From Panacibacter microcysteis (GTDB taxonomy: Bacteria > Bacteroidota > Bacteroidia > Chitinophagales > Chitinophagaceae), in NCBI RefSeq assembly GCF_015831355.1, contig NZ_JADWYR010000003.1, positions 1-64,000 on the forward strand: 64,000 bases of DNA. Reading direction: 5' to 3'. The translations under genes and the position numbers were made by a program. Positions 8,223-17,472 of the stretch are shown here, piece by piece; the stretch's first letter is position 1, and each line of letters starts with the position of its first letter. Below the pieces are notes generated by a model that was given only the letters and a program-made list of their open reading frames with translations, did not search any database and was not told the DNA's origin.

Positions 8223-10862
8223 TTACCGGTGAATGAAAAGTTGGGTCCGGCCTGTTACCAGCCCCTTTTGTTCTAAAATCACAAAATAAGTTCCGTTACC
8301 GATGTTGCCGAGACCCTTGACGGTGATACGGTGATCGCCGGGAGGGAGGCTGCCCGCTTCCTGCAGCAGTAATAACTGGCCTGTTAAGGTGGTCACTTTT
8401 ATTGTTACATGGCCGCCTGCAGCCAGCGTAAAGGAAGCATTTACCGTACCGGCGGATACGGGATTCGGCGAAACGCTCAGCGCCGAAAGGTTGGCGGAAG
8501 ATGTAGCCTGTGCAGCAGTGACCGCAGCGCTGTTCCGTGCAATTTTCAAACTATAATCCTCCACTTCTCCGTAAGTGAAAGCAGCGCAGGGCGACGAGGC
8601 GGGTGCGTTGAGCTGGATCCGCATCCTGGTGTTGCCGGGGGAAGCAGCAGCAGGCACGTTAAAGGTGATGGTACCTGGCGCAGTTCCAAAGGTGGTGGTT
8701 GTGCCAACCAGTTCACCCGCATCGGTAAAATCCCCGTCCGCATTGTAATCGATGTACACACTCCACGGTTCCTGGTAGTTCGTACCCGGGATGGCGGCGG
8801 TGACACCAAGGTTATAGGTGTTATGCTGTGTCAGCTGGATGGTTTTATTAGTATAGTTCCCATAGCCTTTATTGTCCCCGCTTGTGTTGGTGAACCCGTT
8901 GATGGAAATGCGCTGGATATATTCACCACTTGTAAATGAGCCTGCGGAAGTGCAGTAGGCTATCGTGCCGCGCCTTGCCAGCGTGGCAAAGGATGCCTGC
9001 GCAGACCATAAGCCGCTATGCAGTGAGTCACATGTGGACTGCACTCTCCAGTCGTAAGACAATCCTGGTTTTAACCGGGTAAGCCGGTAAAACGTATCCT
9101 GCACATTACCAATGGTGGTAAAAGTGCCGGATGTCGCTAATTTATACTGCACATTGTAACCGATGCCGGGAGCAGGACGCCAGCTCAGCAGCACCGCGTT
9201 GCGCGTTGTGTCTGTTGTCTGTAACTGGTAAGGTGCATCACACCCGTTGGCATCCGGGCCGATACCCACCGCGTAGAAAGCATTTTTGACCTCGCTGACT
9301 TCTGCGGAAGCAGAGCCATAAAGATCGGTTGCCGCGCTGATACAGGCAACCCGCCAATCATAATACTGGGAAGTGGGGGTGAGGTAAAATGCCTGTGACC
9401 GGTAAATGATCTGGGCAGCTTTGTCAAGTCCGATACTTTTGACATCGTATGCATTGCCGTTATCATTGACCCCGGTACCTCCGTGCGCGAGCAGGTAAAA
9501 CATGAAATTACCGACACCGCTGTTGGTATGTACACCACCAAGGTCAAAAGAGGAGGATATCCAGAAAGCACCCTGATAGGTATCCGGCTGTGACAGGCGG
9601 GAGGGGTTGGAAAGATCGCGCAGTTCCCATGCCATGTCGTTGCTCAATACCCAGCTTGAATCAGCAGGTTTGGCCCAGAACTGTACGGATTTCCCCATGA
9701 TATCACTCAGGCTTTCGTTGATCGCACCGGATTCGTAACTGTACACGAGATCGCAGGTCTCCTGCGTTACACCGTGAGTCAGCTCATGTCCGCAAACGTC
9801 GATTCCCGTAACGCCACCGGCATTGCCGTTGCTTCTTTTGCAGAAGTTCATGGCGGTGCCATCCCAGAAGGCATTGTCAGTATACTTCGGGTTGTTAACA
9901 TAACTGGTAAGTGCCGTTCCTTTATTGTCATAACTGTTCCGGCCAAAATGCTGCAGGTAAAAAAGATAAGTCTGCGTTACGCCATAGTGCGCATCCAGGG
10001 CTGCCTGTGCCACTCCGGGCAGTACCCAGTTTTTGCTCCGGCTGGTATAGTCCAGCCCCAGTGAGTCCGATTCGCCGTGCAGGGTTATCACAGCCGTGCT
10101 GTTGGATGAATCTCTCAATAAAAAAACCTGCCCGGCAGTTTTGGCGGTATGAATCGTCTGCACGCCACTGTAGGCGGTGTTGGCGGTACCCGTGGCATCC
10201 GTAAAATGAAGCCGCTCTTTTTTGCCGATCACTTTTCCGTCTGCCGCATCAATATAAAAAAAAGTGCGTCTGAGCGTGTCCATGGAATAGATATCGACCT
10301 GGTAACAGAGCCGGAGCGCAGCTACATCAATCCATTCGCCCGGGCTGAAATAGACCAGCCGGGGCCGCGGAAAATAGGTTGCAGCGGGATTACCGGTTTG
10401 TTTCCTGAGCGCCTGCTCCATTGCGGCATCCTGCCATGCCAATTTTTTGGCGCGGCTGGCGGTGACAGCACGTGATACAGCAGTAGCGGCACTGATTCGT
10501 GCAGTTTTTTGTACCGGGGACAACAATTTGGTGTCAACAATCACTGATCCGCCCGTGCTGTGCAGGCTGCCGTTTTTGGTATGCACGATAAACATGCTGT
10601 TCACGACCGGAATATCGAAGAGTGTCTGGTGCAAACGGTAATGAACGTAACCAAGCGGGTCCGCTTCCACGCGGTCAGTAACAAGCGCGGTATGAGGTGG
10701 CAAACCAAACAAGGCAGCAGCCTGTGATAGCTGAAAGGGGATGTGCTGGCTTTCGAAATCATTGTGCAGGAGACTGACGTCGTTTTTTGCCTTGAGACGA
10801 AGTTGCTGGGCAAAAACCGACAAGCCGGCGGTCAGGAACAACAAGGACAGTAGGTATTTCAT
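8223..10862 (-). CDS. Secreted M4-family (thermolysin-like) metallopeptidase with FN3, GEVED and T9SS sorting domain
   Basis: Start at ATG 10862, which gives a clean signal peptide (MKYLLSLLFLTAGLSVFAQ). The 879-residue protein has an FTP/PepSY-like propeptide (about 25-210) and the M4 catalytic domain with zinc motif HELTH (about 359-363) and the third zinc ligand in NESLSDI (Glu about 383). A C-terminal M4 helical domain contains GGVHTNSGVGN. After it come a fibronectin type III domain (about 555-640), a GEVED domain (YGEVEDYSL at its end) and a C-terminal T9SS type A sorting domain (VSPNPVSAGTVN...RTQLFIHR). It should be exported by the type IX system, zymogen-processed and act on extracellular protein. 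Confidence 0.93.
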   Translation of the reverse strand: MKYLLSLLFLTAGLSVFAQQLRLKAKNDVSLLHNDFESQHIPFQLSQAAALFGLPPHTALVTDRVEADPLGYVHYRLHQTLFDIPVVNSMFIVHTKNGSLHSTGGSVIVDTKLLSPVQKTARISAATAVSRAVTASRAKKLAWQDAAMEQALRKQTGNPAATYFPRPRLVYFSPGEWIDVAALRLCYQVDIYSMDTLRRTFFYIDAADGKVIGKKERLHFTDATGTANTAYSGVQTIHTAKTAGQVFLLRDSSNSTAVITLHGESDSLGLDYTSRSKNWVLPGVAQAALDAHYGVTQTYLFYLQHFGRNSYDNKGTALTSYVNNPKYTDNAFWDGTAMNFCKRSNGNAGGVTGIDVCGHELTHGVTQETCDLVYSYESGAINESLSDIMGKSVQFWAKPADSSWVLSNDMAWELRDLSNPSRLSQPDTYQGAFWISSSFDLGGVHTNSGVGNFMFYLLAHGGTGVNDNGNAYDVKSIGLDKAAQIIYRSQAFYLTPTSQYYDWRVACISAATDLYGSASAEVSEVKNAFYAVGIGPDANGCDAPYQLQTTDTTRNAVLLSWRPAPGIGYNVQYKLATSGTFTTIGNVQDTFYRLTRLKPGLSYDWRVQSTCDSLHSGLWSAQASFATLARRGTIAYCTSAGSFTSGEYIQRISINGFTNTSGDNKGYGNYTNKTIQLTQHNTYNLGVTAAIPGTNYQEPWSVYIDYNADGDFTDAGELVGTTTTFGTAPGTITFNVPAAASPGNTRMRIQLNAPASSPCAAFTYGEVEDYSLKIARNSAAVTAAQATSSANLSALSVSPNPVSAGTVNASFTLAAGGHVTIKVTTLTGQLLLLQEAGSLPPGDHRITVKGLGNIGNGTYFVILEQKGLVTGRTQLFIHR

Positions 10863-11421
10863 ATATTGTACAACGGATGGTGGTATCGGATAGCAACAGT
10901 GGCTGGTTTTTTGCGGCACGTATTGTTATCGGGTGATTCCGGTGAGTGTTATTTTTGACAGCGCGCGAAGATAAGTGTTTATTGTACACTTATTAAAAAA
11001 TTTTGTCTCAGGCGTAATGGTTAAAGGATAAGTTGTAAAAATTATCTGAGCAAAATGAAGGAATGGATGTGTACAAAGCTGTTTATGCATCGTCGAAAGG
11101 ACAGCTACCTGCATGGTGGCATTTGTATTGAAAGTGTCCATTTCATTTTCTGAAAATTCAAAAACTGACAGACCAATCATCGAGCAATCTCCTGTACAAC
11201 GCTGCGGCATGAGGGTGCCTGTTAGTTATGAGATTATCGGCAGAGCTTATTGTACAGTTTGACTGTTGCCTGGCATGCGCTGTTGTGTCACGCACTTGTG
11301 GCTTCCTTTTATCCGCGTTTGGCGAAATGCTTTCCTGTAGTGTTGGAATATACACTTAAAGCGGTATGTTTTTATATTGGTGCCTGCTGTAATTTCACCT
11401 CAATCAATCCTCAACAGGTGT
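10863..11421. other. Divergent intergenic region with one dispersed-repeat copy
   Basis: Separates the divergent metallopeptidase and T9SS-protein genes, so it should hold two promoters; none could be assigned. It carries a degenerate copy of the 19-bp core repeat (TTGTGTCACGCACTTGTGG, 11283-11301). No gene is supported. Confidence 0.55.
11283..11301 (-). repeat. Dispersed intergenic repeat, variant B core (degenerate)
   Basis: Reads TTGTGTCACGCACTTGTGG on the + strand; matches the variant B core TTGTGTCACTCACTTGTAC at 17 of 19 positions. Confidence 0.6.
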
Positions 11422-13089
11422 ATGAAAACTACAACAACCTTAACCAGCCTGCATTATGCAACCTCTTTTGTTACAAACATTGGAACCAGCGTAAATGCAG
11501 TCAAGTTGTATTTTGCCAGAGTTTTACCTACTTTGTATAAAGCACCATTCTTATTGATGGTGCCCGTGTTGTTGTGTATTTATACTAACATTTTTGCACA
11601 ACAGACTTTTGTTAAAAGAATATTTACCGGTTACAAAACGGGTGATGCAAACATTACTACAGCAACAAACGGAGACCAGTTTGTTACACAAAATATCTTT
11701 AACGATAGCAACACACGTAGCGATTTCTATTGTTTACGTTTAGATAATAAAGGGAAAAAAATATGGGAAAAGTCCTATAACCCGCTCAATTCAACTACCC
11801 AACAATACAATAAAGTAATACCCACAAGAGATAATGGTCTTTTACTATTTGCAAAGACCTACGACAACATGCTAAAGCAACATGCCGCCACAGTGATGAA
11901 GTGCGATAGTCTTGGGAATGTTGCCTGGTCTAAGAAGATTCTTGGCTCACCCGGTAATAATTATTTTGACGGTATCCTGGCCATGGAAGACCAGGAAGGT
12001 AATTATGTCCTGGTGTATGTAACTTTTTCACTTAGTGCAACAGAAAAAATGCAACTGATCAAACTAAATAAAAACGGTGAGATCATCTTGCAGCAAGGCT
12101 GGGATCACATTTATGATGAAGGCACTTATCAAAACTTTACTCCACGGGCAATAACAGAGCGTTATGAAAAGGGCTACCTTGTTGCGGTAAGCTATGACTG
12201 TGGCTGGTGCCAGACAGGTCCGAGGTCTTATCTTTTAGCAACCAATGAAAATGGTAAAGTTGTTTCGTATAAAAACTATAGACCGGCACACCGGTATTAC
12301 TGGAGCGATTACCCGATGAAACTGATCAGGAAAGATGAACAGTATTACATGTTGGGTGAATTGGAAACATTCGATTATGAATCCACTAAATATTATTATT
12401 ACCTGGCACCGATTGACAGGGATGGTAATCCGGGTAATGTCGGTGTGGTAAACACTAACATATTTGCCGTACAACAGTATCTAGCACCCATACAGCTAGA
12501 TTTTGGGACGATTGTACGAACAGCCTATACAAAAAAAAGCATGACATCTTTGTCAACGTATGGAGATTATACAAATGGTTATGGATTGCTGGTTGGTAAA
12601 TACAATGCTTCCGGTAGAATTTGTCCTGCTTTTGATGCTCCGGTATATGATTACGATACTTCTACCATAACAATGAATGTTGGCGCCCCGGTGCAGGGTA
12701 TGAGAAGATTTGTTGATGCTGTTGTTTTTACTGACAGGTATGTAACGGTAACGGATGTTGAATATAGCAAAACAAATTGCAGTTTAAAAATGCCTGATGA
12801 GGTTTCTGCAGTAACCAGCACAAATTTAAAAAAGCAGGAAGCTTTGGCCTCGCTGTATCCAAACCCTGCCAAAAGTTTTATTATGTTGTCTTATAATGCT
12901 GAAAAATCAGGTACGCTAAATTTATCGCTCACAGCAACCAACGGGAAAGAACTTCAAAAGCAGAAGATCACCGTACAAAAAGGTATGAATCTGCAAACAA
13001 TTAATGTGTCGGCTTTAAGTAATGGTATTTATTTTATAAGAATTATACAAAATGGCCGGCAAAGAGTATTGAAGTTTATTAAAGAATAA
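11422..13089 (+). CDS. Secreted T9SS protein, probably beta-propeller-like
   Basis: The frame is open before 11422; I chose ATG 11422, but ATG 11557 just before the hydrophobic signal (MVPVLLCIYTNIFAQ) is also possible. After the signal peptide lies a beta-rich region of about 430 residues with repeats of the kind RLDNKGKKIWEKSY and KCDSLGNVAWSKKI, spaced as in bulb-lectin or YD-type propellers. The C-terminal 80 residues are a type A T9SS sorting domain (LYPNPAKSFIMLSYN...GIYFIRIIQNGRQRVLKFIKE). Function unknown. It is followed 57 nt later by a homologous gene, so the two form a tandem pair. An export role at the cell surface is likely. Confidence 0.82.
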   Translation: MKTTTTLTSLHYATSFVTNIGTSVNAVKLYFARVLPTLYKAPFLLMVPVLLCIYTNIFAQQTFVKRIFTGYKTGDANITTATNGDQFVTQNIFNDSNTRSDFYCLRLDNKGKKIWEKSYNPLNSTTQQYNKVIPTRDNGLLLFAKTYDNMLKQHAATVMKCDSLGNVAWSKKILGSPGNNYFDGILAMEDQEGNYVLVYVTFSLSATEKMQLIKLNKNGEIILQQGWDHIYDEGTYQNFTPRAITERYEKGYLVAVSYDCGWCQTGPRSYLLATNENGKVVSYKNYRPAHRYYWSDYPMKLIRKDEQYYMLGELETFDYESTKYYYYLAPIDRDGNPGNVGVVNTNIFAVQQYLAPIQLDFGTIVRTAYTKKSMTSLSTYGDYTNGYGLLVGKYNASGRICPAFDAPVYDYDTSTITMNVGAPVQGMRRFVDAVVFTDRYVTVTDVEYSKTNCSLKMPDEVSAVTSTNLKKQEALASLYPNPAKSFIMLSYNAEKSGTLNLSLTATNGKELQKQKITVQKGMNLQTINVSALSNGIYFIRIIQNGRQRVLKFIKE

Positions 13090-13146
13090 AAGTATAACGG
13101 CGCTGCTTATTAATTGTGAAACGATATTACTAAAATTGACCAAACG

Positions 13147-14655
13147 ATGCTTTTAAAAACAATTAGTTCATATACTTTGCTTCTTACACTGATTTGTGTA
13201 AGTACTTACTCAACGGCTCAAACATTTTCATTGGGTGTAAAAAGTATTCAGTATTCCTATGCATTTGAAAAAGCAAAAAATGAAGATTATTTTTTCGGTA
13301 CTGTAATGTTTTCAAGTGTAGTAAGTAACTACTACTATCTTACCAGAATCGATACTGTAGGAAAGGTAAAATGGGAAAAGTATTTTCCTGCAAACCATCC
13401 TGTTCCCTATATCTGCTTGTCTGCTACATCAGACAATGGACTGATTTTGTTTGCAAAGGACTACGACACAATGAAAAATAATTATTCTTTGCTTGTAAAG
13501 TTGAATGAAAATGGCAATGTACAATGGGCAAAAAGATTTCTTGTAAGCAACAATTTATTGACGACTCCTGTGAGTGTAATCGAAAATGAAAGCCGCGAGT
13601 ATGTATTATTGTACGATGTTGTTGAAAACAATATTTATAAACATAAACGCCCGCAAATAAGCGTATTTAGCAGTACGGGTGTACTCATCTCTCAAAGAGG
13701 TACTTCTCCATCGGTTTTCGGAGGAAATGATTATTACTCAAACAGTTTGTATATAAACAGCAACGGAGATTATATAATTGGTGCCGAAGTGGTGTTGGTA
13801 GATTTCGAGAATAATTCAGCGTCTGAAGTACTCAAGATCTTCAAAGATCATAAAAAGCCAATACTGACAGATATAATTTTTGGTGATTCTTATGATTCGG
13901 ACTGGCCAAACAAAGTGATTGAAAAGAACAACAGGTTATTCATCATAGGCGGTTATGGGGTTTACTCGGATTACCCCCATAAATTTTTATTTACCTACAC
14001 AAATTTTAGTGAGGCGGAATTGGAATGCAAAGTGACCTTGATGGAGCAAGATGTGTTTCTTAATCAACAATTGGTTAATGCAGGTAAAATACCACATAAG
14101 AGAGAACTTTTTCCAAGCATAGACAAGAATGGAAATATGTATGGGTTGTGGTATAACGATGATCATGTAACAATAAACAAATGGACCGCTGAAAGTAAAA
14201 TTTGCCCGGATTATACTGCACCGCTACTTAATACCAGAAGTAAAGTAAGCACAGCACGCATCAGCAGAATGGAAATAAAGGAGAACGTAGACAGTATTTC
14301 ATTGTTAGAAAATTATAACCTTTTACCAGGAGATACAGCATTAATATTTACAGAGTGTAATGATATCACTTTATCGGGGCTACAAAAACCTGTTAAGGCT
14401 GGAAATAGTGCTGTCGGACTTTTTCCCAATCCGGCACAAGACTTTACATTGATCAATTTTCAGTTATCGGCAAAATCAACTGTTACTATTAAAGTTCTAT
14501 CTATAGATGGGATGATACTTCAGTCTATGAAAGAAAATTTATGGTCTGGAAAATACCAACGCAGATTGGATATTGCGACCCTTGCTAGTGGGTGTTATAT
14601 AATTCAATTAATGATCGGAAACCACACAGAAACTTATAAGGTAGTTAAAGATTAA
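13147..14655 (+). CDS. Secreted T9SS protein, tandem paralogue of the preceding gene
   Basis: A 502-residue protein with signal peptide (LLKTISSYTLLLTLICVSTYSTAQ). The central beta-rich repeats resemble the preceding protein (RIDTVGKVKWEKYFP; KLNENGNVQWAKRFL), and a C-terminal type A T9SS sorting domain follows (LFPNPAQDFTLINFQ...CYIIQLMIGNHTETYKVVKD). The shared order and motifs with the gene at 11422 show a tandem duplication followed by divergence. Substrate or partner unknown. It probably shares a transcript with the upstream gene. Confidence 0.85.
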   Translation: MLLKTISSYTLLLTLICVSTYSTAQTFSLGVKSIQYSYAFEKAKNEDYFFGTVMFSSVVSNYYYLTRIDTVGKVKWEKYFPANHPVPYICLSATSDNGLILFAKDYDTMKNNYSLLVKLNENGNVQWAKRFLVSNNLLTTPVSVIENESREYVLLYDVVENNIYKHKRPQISVFSSTGVLISQRGTSPSVFGGNDYYSNSLYINSNGDYIIGAEVVLVDFENNSASEVLKIFKDHKKPILTDIIFGDSYDSDWPNKVIEKNNRLFIIGGYGVYSDYPHKFLFTYTNFSEAELECKVTLMEQDVFLNQQLVNAGKIPHKRELFPSIDKNGNMYGLWYNDDHVTINKWTAESKICPDYTAPLLNTRSKVSTARISRMEIKENVDSISLLENYNLLPGDTALIFTECNDITLSGLQKPVKAGNSAVGLFPNPAQDFTLINFQLSAKSTVTIKVLSIDGMILQSMKENLWSGKYQRRLDIATLASGCYIIQLMIGNHTETYKVVKD

Positions 14656-15119
14656 TGGATTTTTCCTTGTTCAACGACTATCGCATATCATCACATCCAC
14701 AGGTGAGTGGGAGATTGTTTTATGTTCGGGCTTTACGGTACTTGCTGTTGTGCTGACAGTATCCGTGTATTTTGCCCTGTGCCTGTCTAGTAATAAATGC
14801 CATGCTTTTCCACGATTAATTTTCGGGGTTTTTCAAAAAGTCATCCGTTTATGGGAAACCGTACTACCACGCCTGTCGATGCAACTATTTTTGTGTACAC
14901 ATTTGCTGTAAAAGAAGGTAATTATACACCATCTCTTTTGTTGTTCGGCTGCACGGATGAAGTACCAATAACAAATATCAGTTTACGGGCTTTGGTATTA
15001 CATGGCATCACCTGTTGTGTCACTCACTTGTACGTCCGGTTGTTGGAGGAACTGTGGGCTGCGGGTCAAAACCACATAGCAATCTATCCCATCTGTAGAG
15101 TGAAAAGATTTGAATTAAA
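14656..15119. other. Intergenic stretch with a dispersed-repeat copy at the edge of the cassette island
   Basis: No supported gene; an open frame over most of it (14797-15288) has no family features and runs through the repeat. The repeat core lies at 15015-15033. This is the last copy of the host repeat before the cassette region, and so marks the chromosome-island border approximately. Confidence 0.5.
15015..15033 (-). repeat. Dispersed intergenic repeat, variant B core
   Basis: Exact TTGTGTCACTCACTTGTAC. Flanked upstream by GGCATCACCTG, which matches the flank of the copy at 55058 only in part. Confidence 0.8.
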
Positions 15120-15296
15120 ATGTCACAGGAAAACGTCGCAGCAATCCCTGATAAATCAAGCGGCATTATCGGGCAAGTCGAAAGCCCTGATCATCCTGCA
15201 ACATATCATCCGAATTATTCGGCTGGCGGATTGGATTGCTGGCCCAAAGATTTCATACCGGATAAACAATTGCGCAAAGCATATTTGAATGCATAA
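15120..15296 (+). CDS. Putative small protein upstream of the recombinase
   Basis: A 58-residue frame (ATG 15120, TAA 15294-15296) with protein-like composition (GQVESPDHPATYHPNYSA; PKDFIPDKQLRKAYLNA). No family recognised and no membrane segment. It lies 81 nt before the recombinase and on the same strand, so the two may be co-transcribed. It could instead be the end of a decayed gene. Confidence 0.35.
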   Translation: MSQENVAAIPDKSSGIIGQVESPDHPATYHPNYSAGGLDCWPKDFIPDKQLRKAYLNA

Positions 15297-15377
15297 AGTT
15301 TCAAAAAAAATAATATTTTTATGGTATTCAATCCTTGCTGCAAACCCTGTGAGTGAGTTGGCGGCGCATTATCGTCT

Positions 15378-16493
15378 ATGAGTATTTCCCATTCTTTGAT
15401 CAGCTACGAAGGAGAAAAGCGCATTCTGGTAAGCTTTCCACCTAACCGGCATTTAAACGGGCGCATGAATATGGTACCAGGAGCCCGTTGGAGCCATACA
15501 CTCAAAGGCTGGCATATACCCGATACTACAGACAACAGGAAAAAGTGCAAACTGGCCGCTACAGATATAACCACTACAGAAACATCGGTTTCAACACAGC
15601 AAACTGTTTTACCGGTTCAAAACAGTAGTAATAACCAGGAGGAAATGCAAAAATTTTTGCAGTGCCTTACTCTAAAAGCCTATAGTAAATCTACCATAAA
15701 AACTTATCGCAATGAATTTGCACAACTACTGCATCTGTTAAAAGATAAGCCGGTACAGGATTTAGCACCACATCACCTGCAAAAGTATTTCCTCTACTGC
15801 CTGAAACAGGGCATGAAAGAAAATACATTACATAGCCGGATGAATGCTTTGAAGTTCTACTATGAGCAGGTGTTGCACAGGCACACCATGTTTTTTGACA
15901 TACCAAGACCAAAGAAACCATTGCAACTGCCCAAAGTATTAAATGAAGATGAACTGGCAGGTATGTTCAGGGCATTACCAAATCTTAAACACAAAGCATT
16001 GTTGTTTACAGTTTACAGCGCCGGGTTAAGGGTTAGTGAGTTAGTCAATCTCAAACTCCGTCATATAGATAGTGGCAGGATGCAGATACTCATTGAAAAT
16101 GCCAAAGGTAAAAAAGACAGGTATGTGCCCCTGAGCCCCGTGTTACTGGATATACTTAGAAGCTATATAAAGCAGTATAAAACAAAGCCAAAAATGTATC
16201 TTTTCGAATCAGAGCAAACGGGTGAGCCATACCCGACGCGAACGGTACAGAAGATATTCCAGATGGCAAAGCATAAAGCGGGTATCAGCAAACACGCAGG
16301 CATACATGTATTGAGGCATAGTTTTGCAACCCATTTGCTTGAAAAAGGGATTGATATTAAATACATCAAGGATTTGTTAGGTCATTTTAATATTAAAACC
16401 ACTGAGCGATATTTACATGTACGTAAAGACAAGCTGATAAATATTGTAAGCCCCTTAGATGATCTCTGGCAGAAAGGTAAGATAGCATGGTAA
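15378..16493 (+). CDS. Tyrosine recombinase, candidate integron-like integrase
   Basis: A 371-residue tyrosine recombinase. Residues 1-60 form an N-terminal extension with VPGARWSHTLKGWHIPDT, seen in other Bacteroidota integrases, followed by a Ser/Thr/Gln linker. A SAM-like core-binding domain covers about 88-180, and the catalytic domain about 185-365. The catalytic set is complete: Arg218 (SAGLRVSEL), Lys243 (NAKGKKDRY), His310 and Arg313 (HVLRHSFATHL), His336 (LLGHFNIKTT) and Tyr345 (ERYLHVRK). It ends in INIVSPLDDL. Between the Lys and the H-x-x-R box there are only about 60 residues, so the extra segment that marks IntI is absent; by domain it is XerC/D-like. The first cassette begins 102 nt after its stop and is read in the same direction. 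The link to cassette recombination rests on this position only. Confidence 0.9.
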   Translation: MSISHSLISYEGEKRILVSFPPNRHLNGRMNMVPGARWSHTLKGWHIPDTTDNRKKCKLAATDITTTETSVSTQQTVLPVQNSSNNQEEMQKFLQCLTLKAYSKSTIKTYRNEFAQLLHLLKDKPVQDLAPHHLQKYFLYCLKQGMKENTLHSRMNALKFYYEQVLHRHTMFFDIPRPKKPLQLPKVLNEDELAGMFRALPNLKHKALLFTVYSAGLRVSELVNLKLRHIDSGRMQILIENAKGKKDRYVPLSPVLLDILRSYIKQYKTKPKMYLFESEQTGEPYPTRTVQKIFQMAKHKAGISKHAGIHVLRHSFATHLLEKGIDIKYIKDLLGHFNIKTTERYLHVRKDKLINIVSPLDDLWQKGKIAW

Positions 16494-16602
16494 ATTGTAT
16501 TTGCGCCACTACAATTGAAAAAGGCGAACAGTAACATATTGATTGCCAATAGCTCTTTTTTTAAGTTATTTGTTGGAGTGGCGTATATTTAAGTGTTGTG
16601 TG
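16494..16602 (+). promoter_or_regulatory. Candidate attI site between the recombinase and the first cassette
   Basis: The first cassette starts at TT 16596, in the box GTTGTGTG (16595-16602). Unlike the later junctions, there is no 200-bp two-armed site to its left, as expected for attI. Instead a short inverted repeat flanks the space: CGCCACTACAA (16504-16514) and TTGGAGTGGCG (16573-16583), 10 of 11 bases pairing. It begins 10 nt after the stop codon of the recombinase. It could also act in transcription, but no T-run follows it. Confidence 0.55.
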
Positions 16603-16644
16603 TAACCATTCAGCGACACTACTCTACTTCAACAGACAAAGAAC

Positions 16645-17187
16645 ATGAGCGACCATAGTATTTCAATTGTACCAAGACAATCAAGTTATCCAGGCAAAGA
16701 AATTAAAGCAAAAGAAATTTTAGAATGGCTTGTTTCTCTTGACATAGTTAAGTCGACACTTTCAGATTGTGTTCTTAGCTCAAATAACGGTTATGCCATT
16801 TCAAACGGAGCAAAACTTGTTTCAGCAGAGCCAGAACTTTTACCCTTTGACTTAGGCGCAAACGGACTCGAAATAATAACGGAGCGACAGGTTTTTCATA
16901 CAGGAGAAAATGGCATTGAAGAACTATTCTGCCCAAATTGCAAACAGGACATAGCAAGTGAAGATTGGGACTTTTTAAGTGAGTGGGGTGACAATAAAAG
17001 TAACAATTTGACTTGCCCTTTATGTAATGTTGCGACAGACATCCATCAAGTTAAGTTTATACCAGAATGGGGATTTAGCGACTTAGGATTTACGTTTTGG
17101 AATTGGTCAAGTCTGAAAGACAATTTCATAAACGATTTTAAACAAAAGTTGGGGTGTGACATCAATTTAGTTTATACATGGATTTGA
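16645..17187 (+). CDS. Cassette A: zinc-ribbon protein of unknown function
   Basis: A 180-residue soluble protein, ATG 49 nt after the cassette boundary. A zinc ribbon is formed by CPNC (about 92-95) and CPLC (about 119-122). The C-terminal part has the aromatic motif GFSDLGFTFWNWSSLKDNFINDF. I have seen similar CPxC/GFxFWNW proteins annotated only as hypothetical, so no function is given. It is the first cassette after the recombinase and therefore the most recently acquired one if insertion occurs at attI as in known integrons. The stop lies 23 nt before the next site. Confidence 0.75.
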   Translation: MSDHSISIVPRQSSYPGKEIKAKEILEWLVSLDIVKSTLSDCVLSSNNGYAISNGAKLVSAEPELLPFDLGANGLEIITERQVFHTGENGIEELFCPNCKQDIASEDWDFLSEWGDNKSNNLTCPLCNVATDIHQVKFIPEWGFSDLGFTFWNWSSLKDNFINDFKQKLGCDINLVYTWI

Positions 17188-17210
17188 CAGACAACTGCAG
17201 ACCGATTTTG

Positions 17211-17412
17211 GCTACACACAACAGGCGGTTTGGCAATATGGCTGGGCGACGAATACATTCTCAACTTTTTGTTCGCTATTGGGCTTCAGTTCCAGCCGAC
17301 GAATAACACCAAGCAATTGAATAAGCAATGAACTTTTATTTATAAATTTAGCAGCGGTTACGGGCTGACGATTTTCAAATGCCGCCACATCGCCAAGCCG
17401 TAGCCGTTGGCT
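17211..17412 (+). repeat. attC-like site A
   Basis: 202 bp. Left end GGCTACACACAAC pairs with the start of cassette A (TTGTGTGTAACC at 16596). Arms GGTTTGGCAATATGG and CCACATCGCCAAGCC pair; right box GTTGGCT (17406-17412). The middle shares ACTTTTATTTATAAATTTAG with sites E and G. Confidence 0.88.
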
Positions 17413-17472
17413 GCAACTTTTTGACACACCTCAAACTTTGACGAAATAATAATCACTTAACCATATTTCAAA

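Noticed and set aside
14797-15288. 163-residue frame
   Set aside because: Runs through a dispersed-repeat copy and overlaps the 58-codon frame; composition not protein-like.
15378-16493. Recombinase as the housekeeping XerC or XerD
   Set aside because: It has a 60-90 residue N-terminal addition and the SPLDDL end, and lies in an accessory region next to a cassette; its assignment to dimer resolution is not supported.
16504-16583. Inverted repeat as a transcription terminator of the recombinase
   Set aside because: No T-run follows the right arm and the arms are 58 nt apart; an attI role fits the position better, though not proven.
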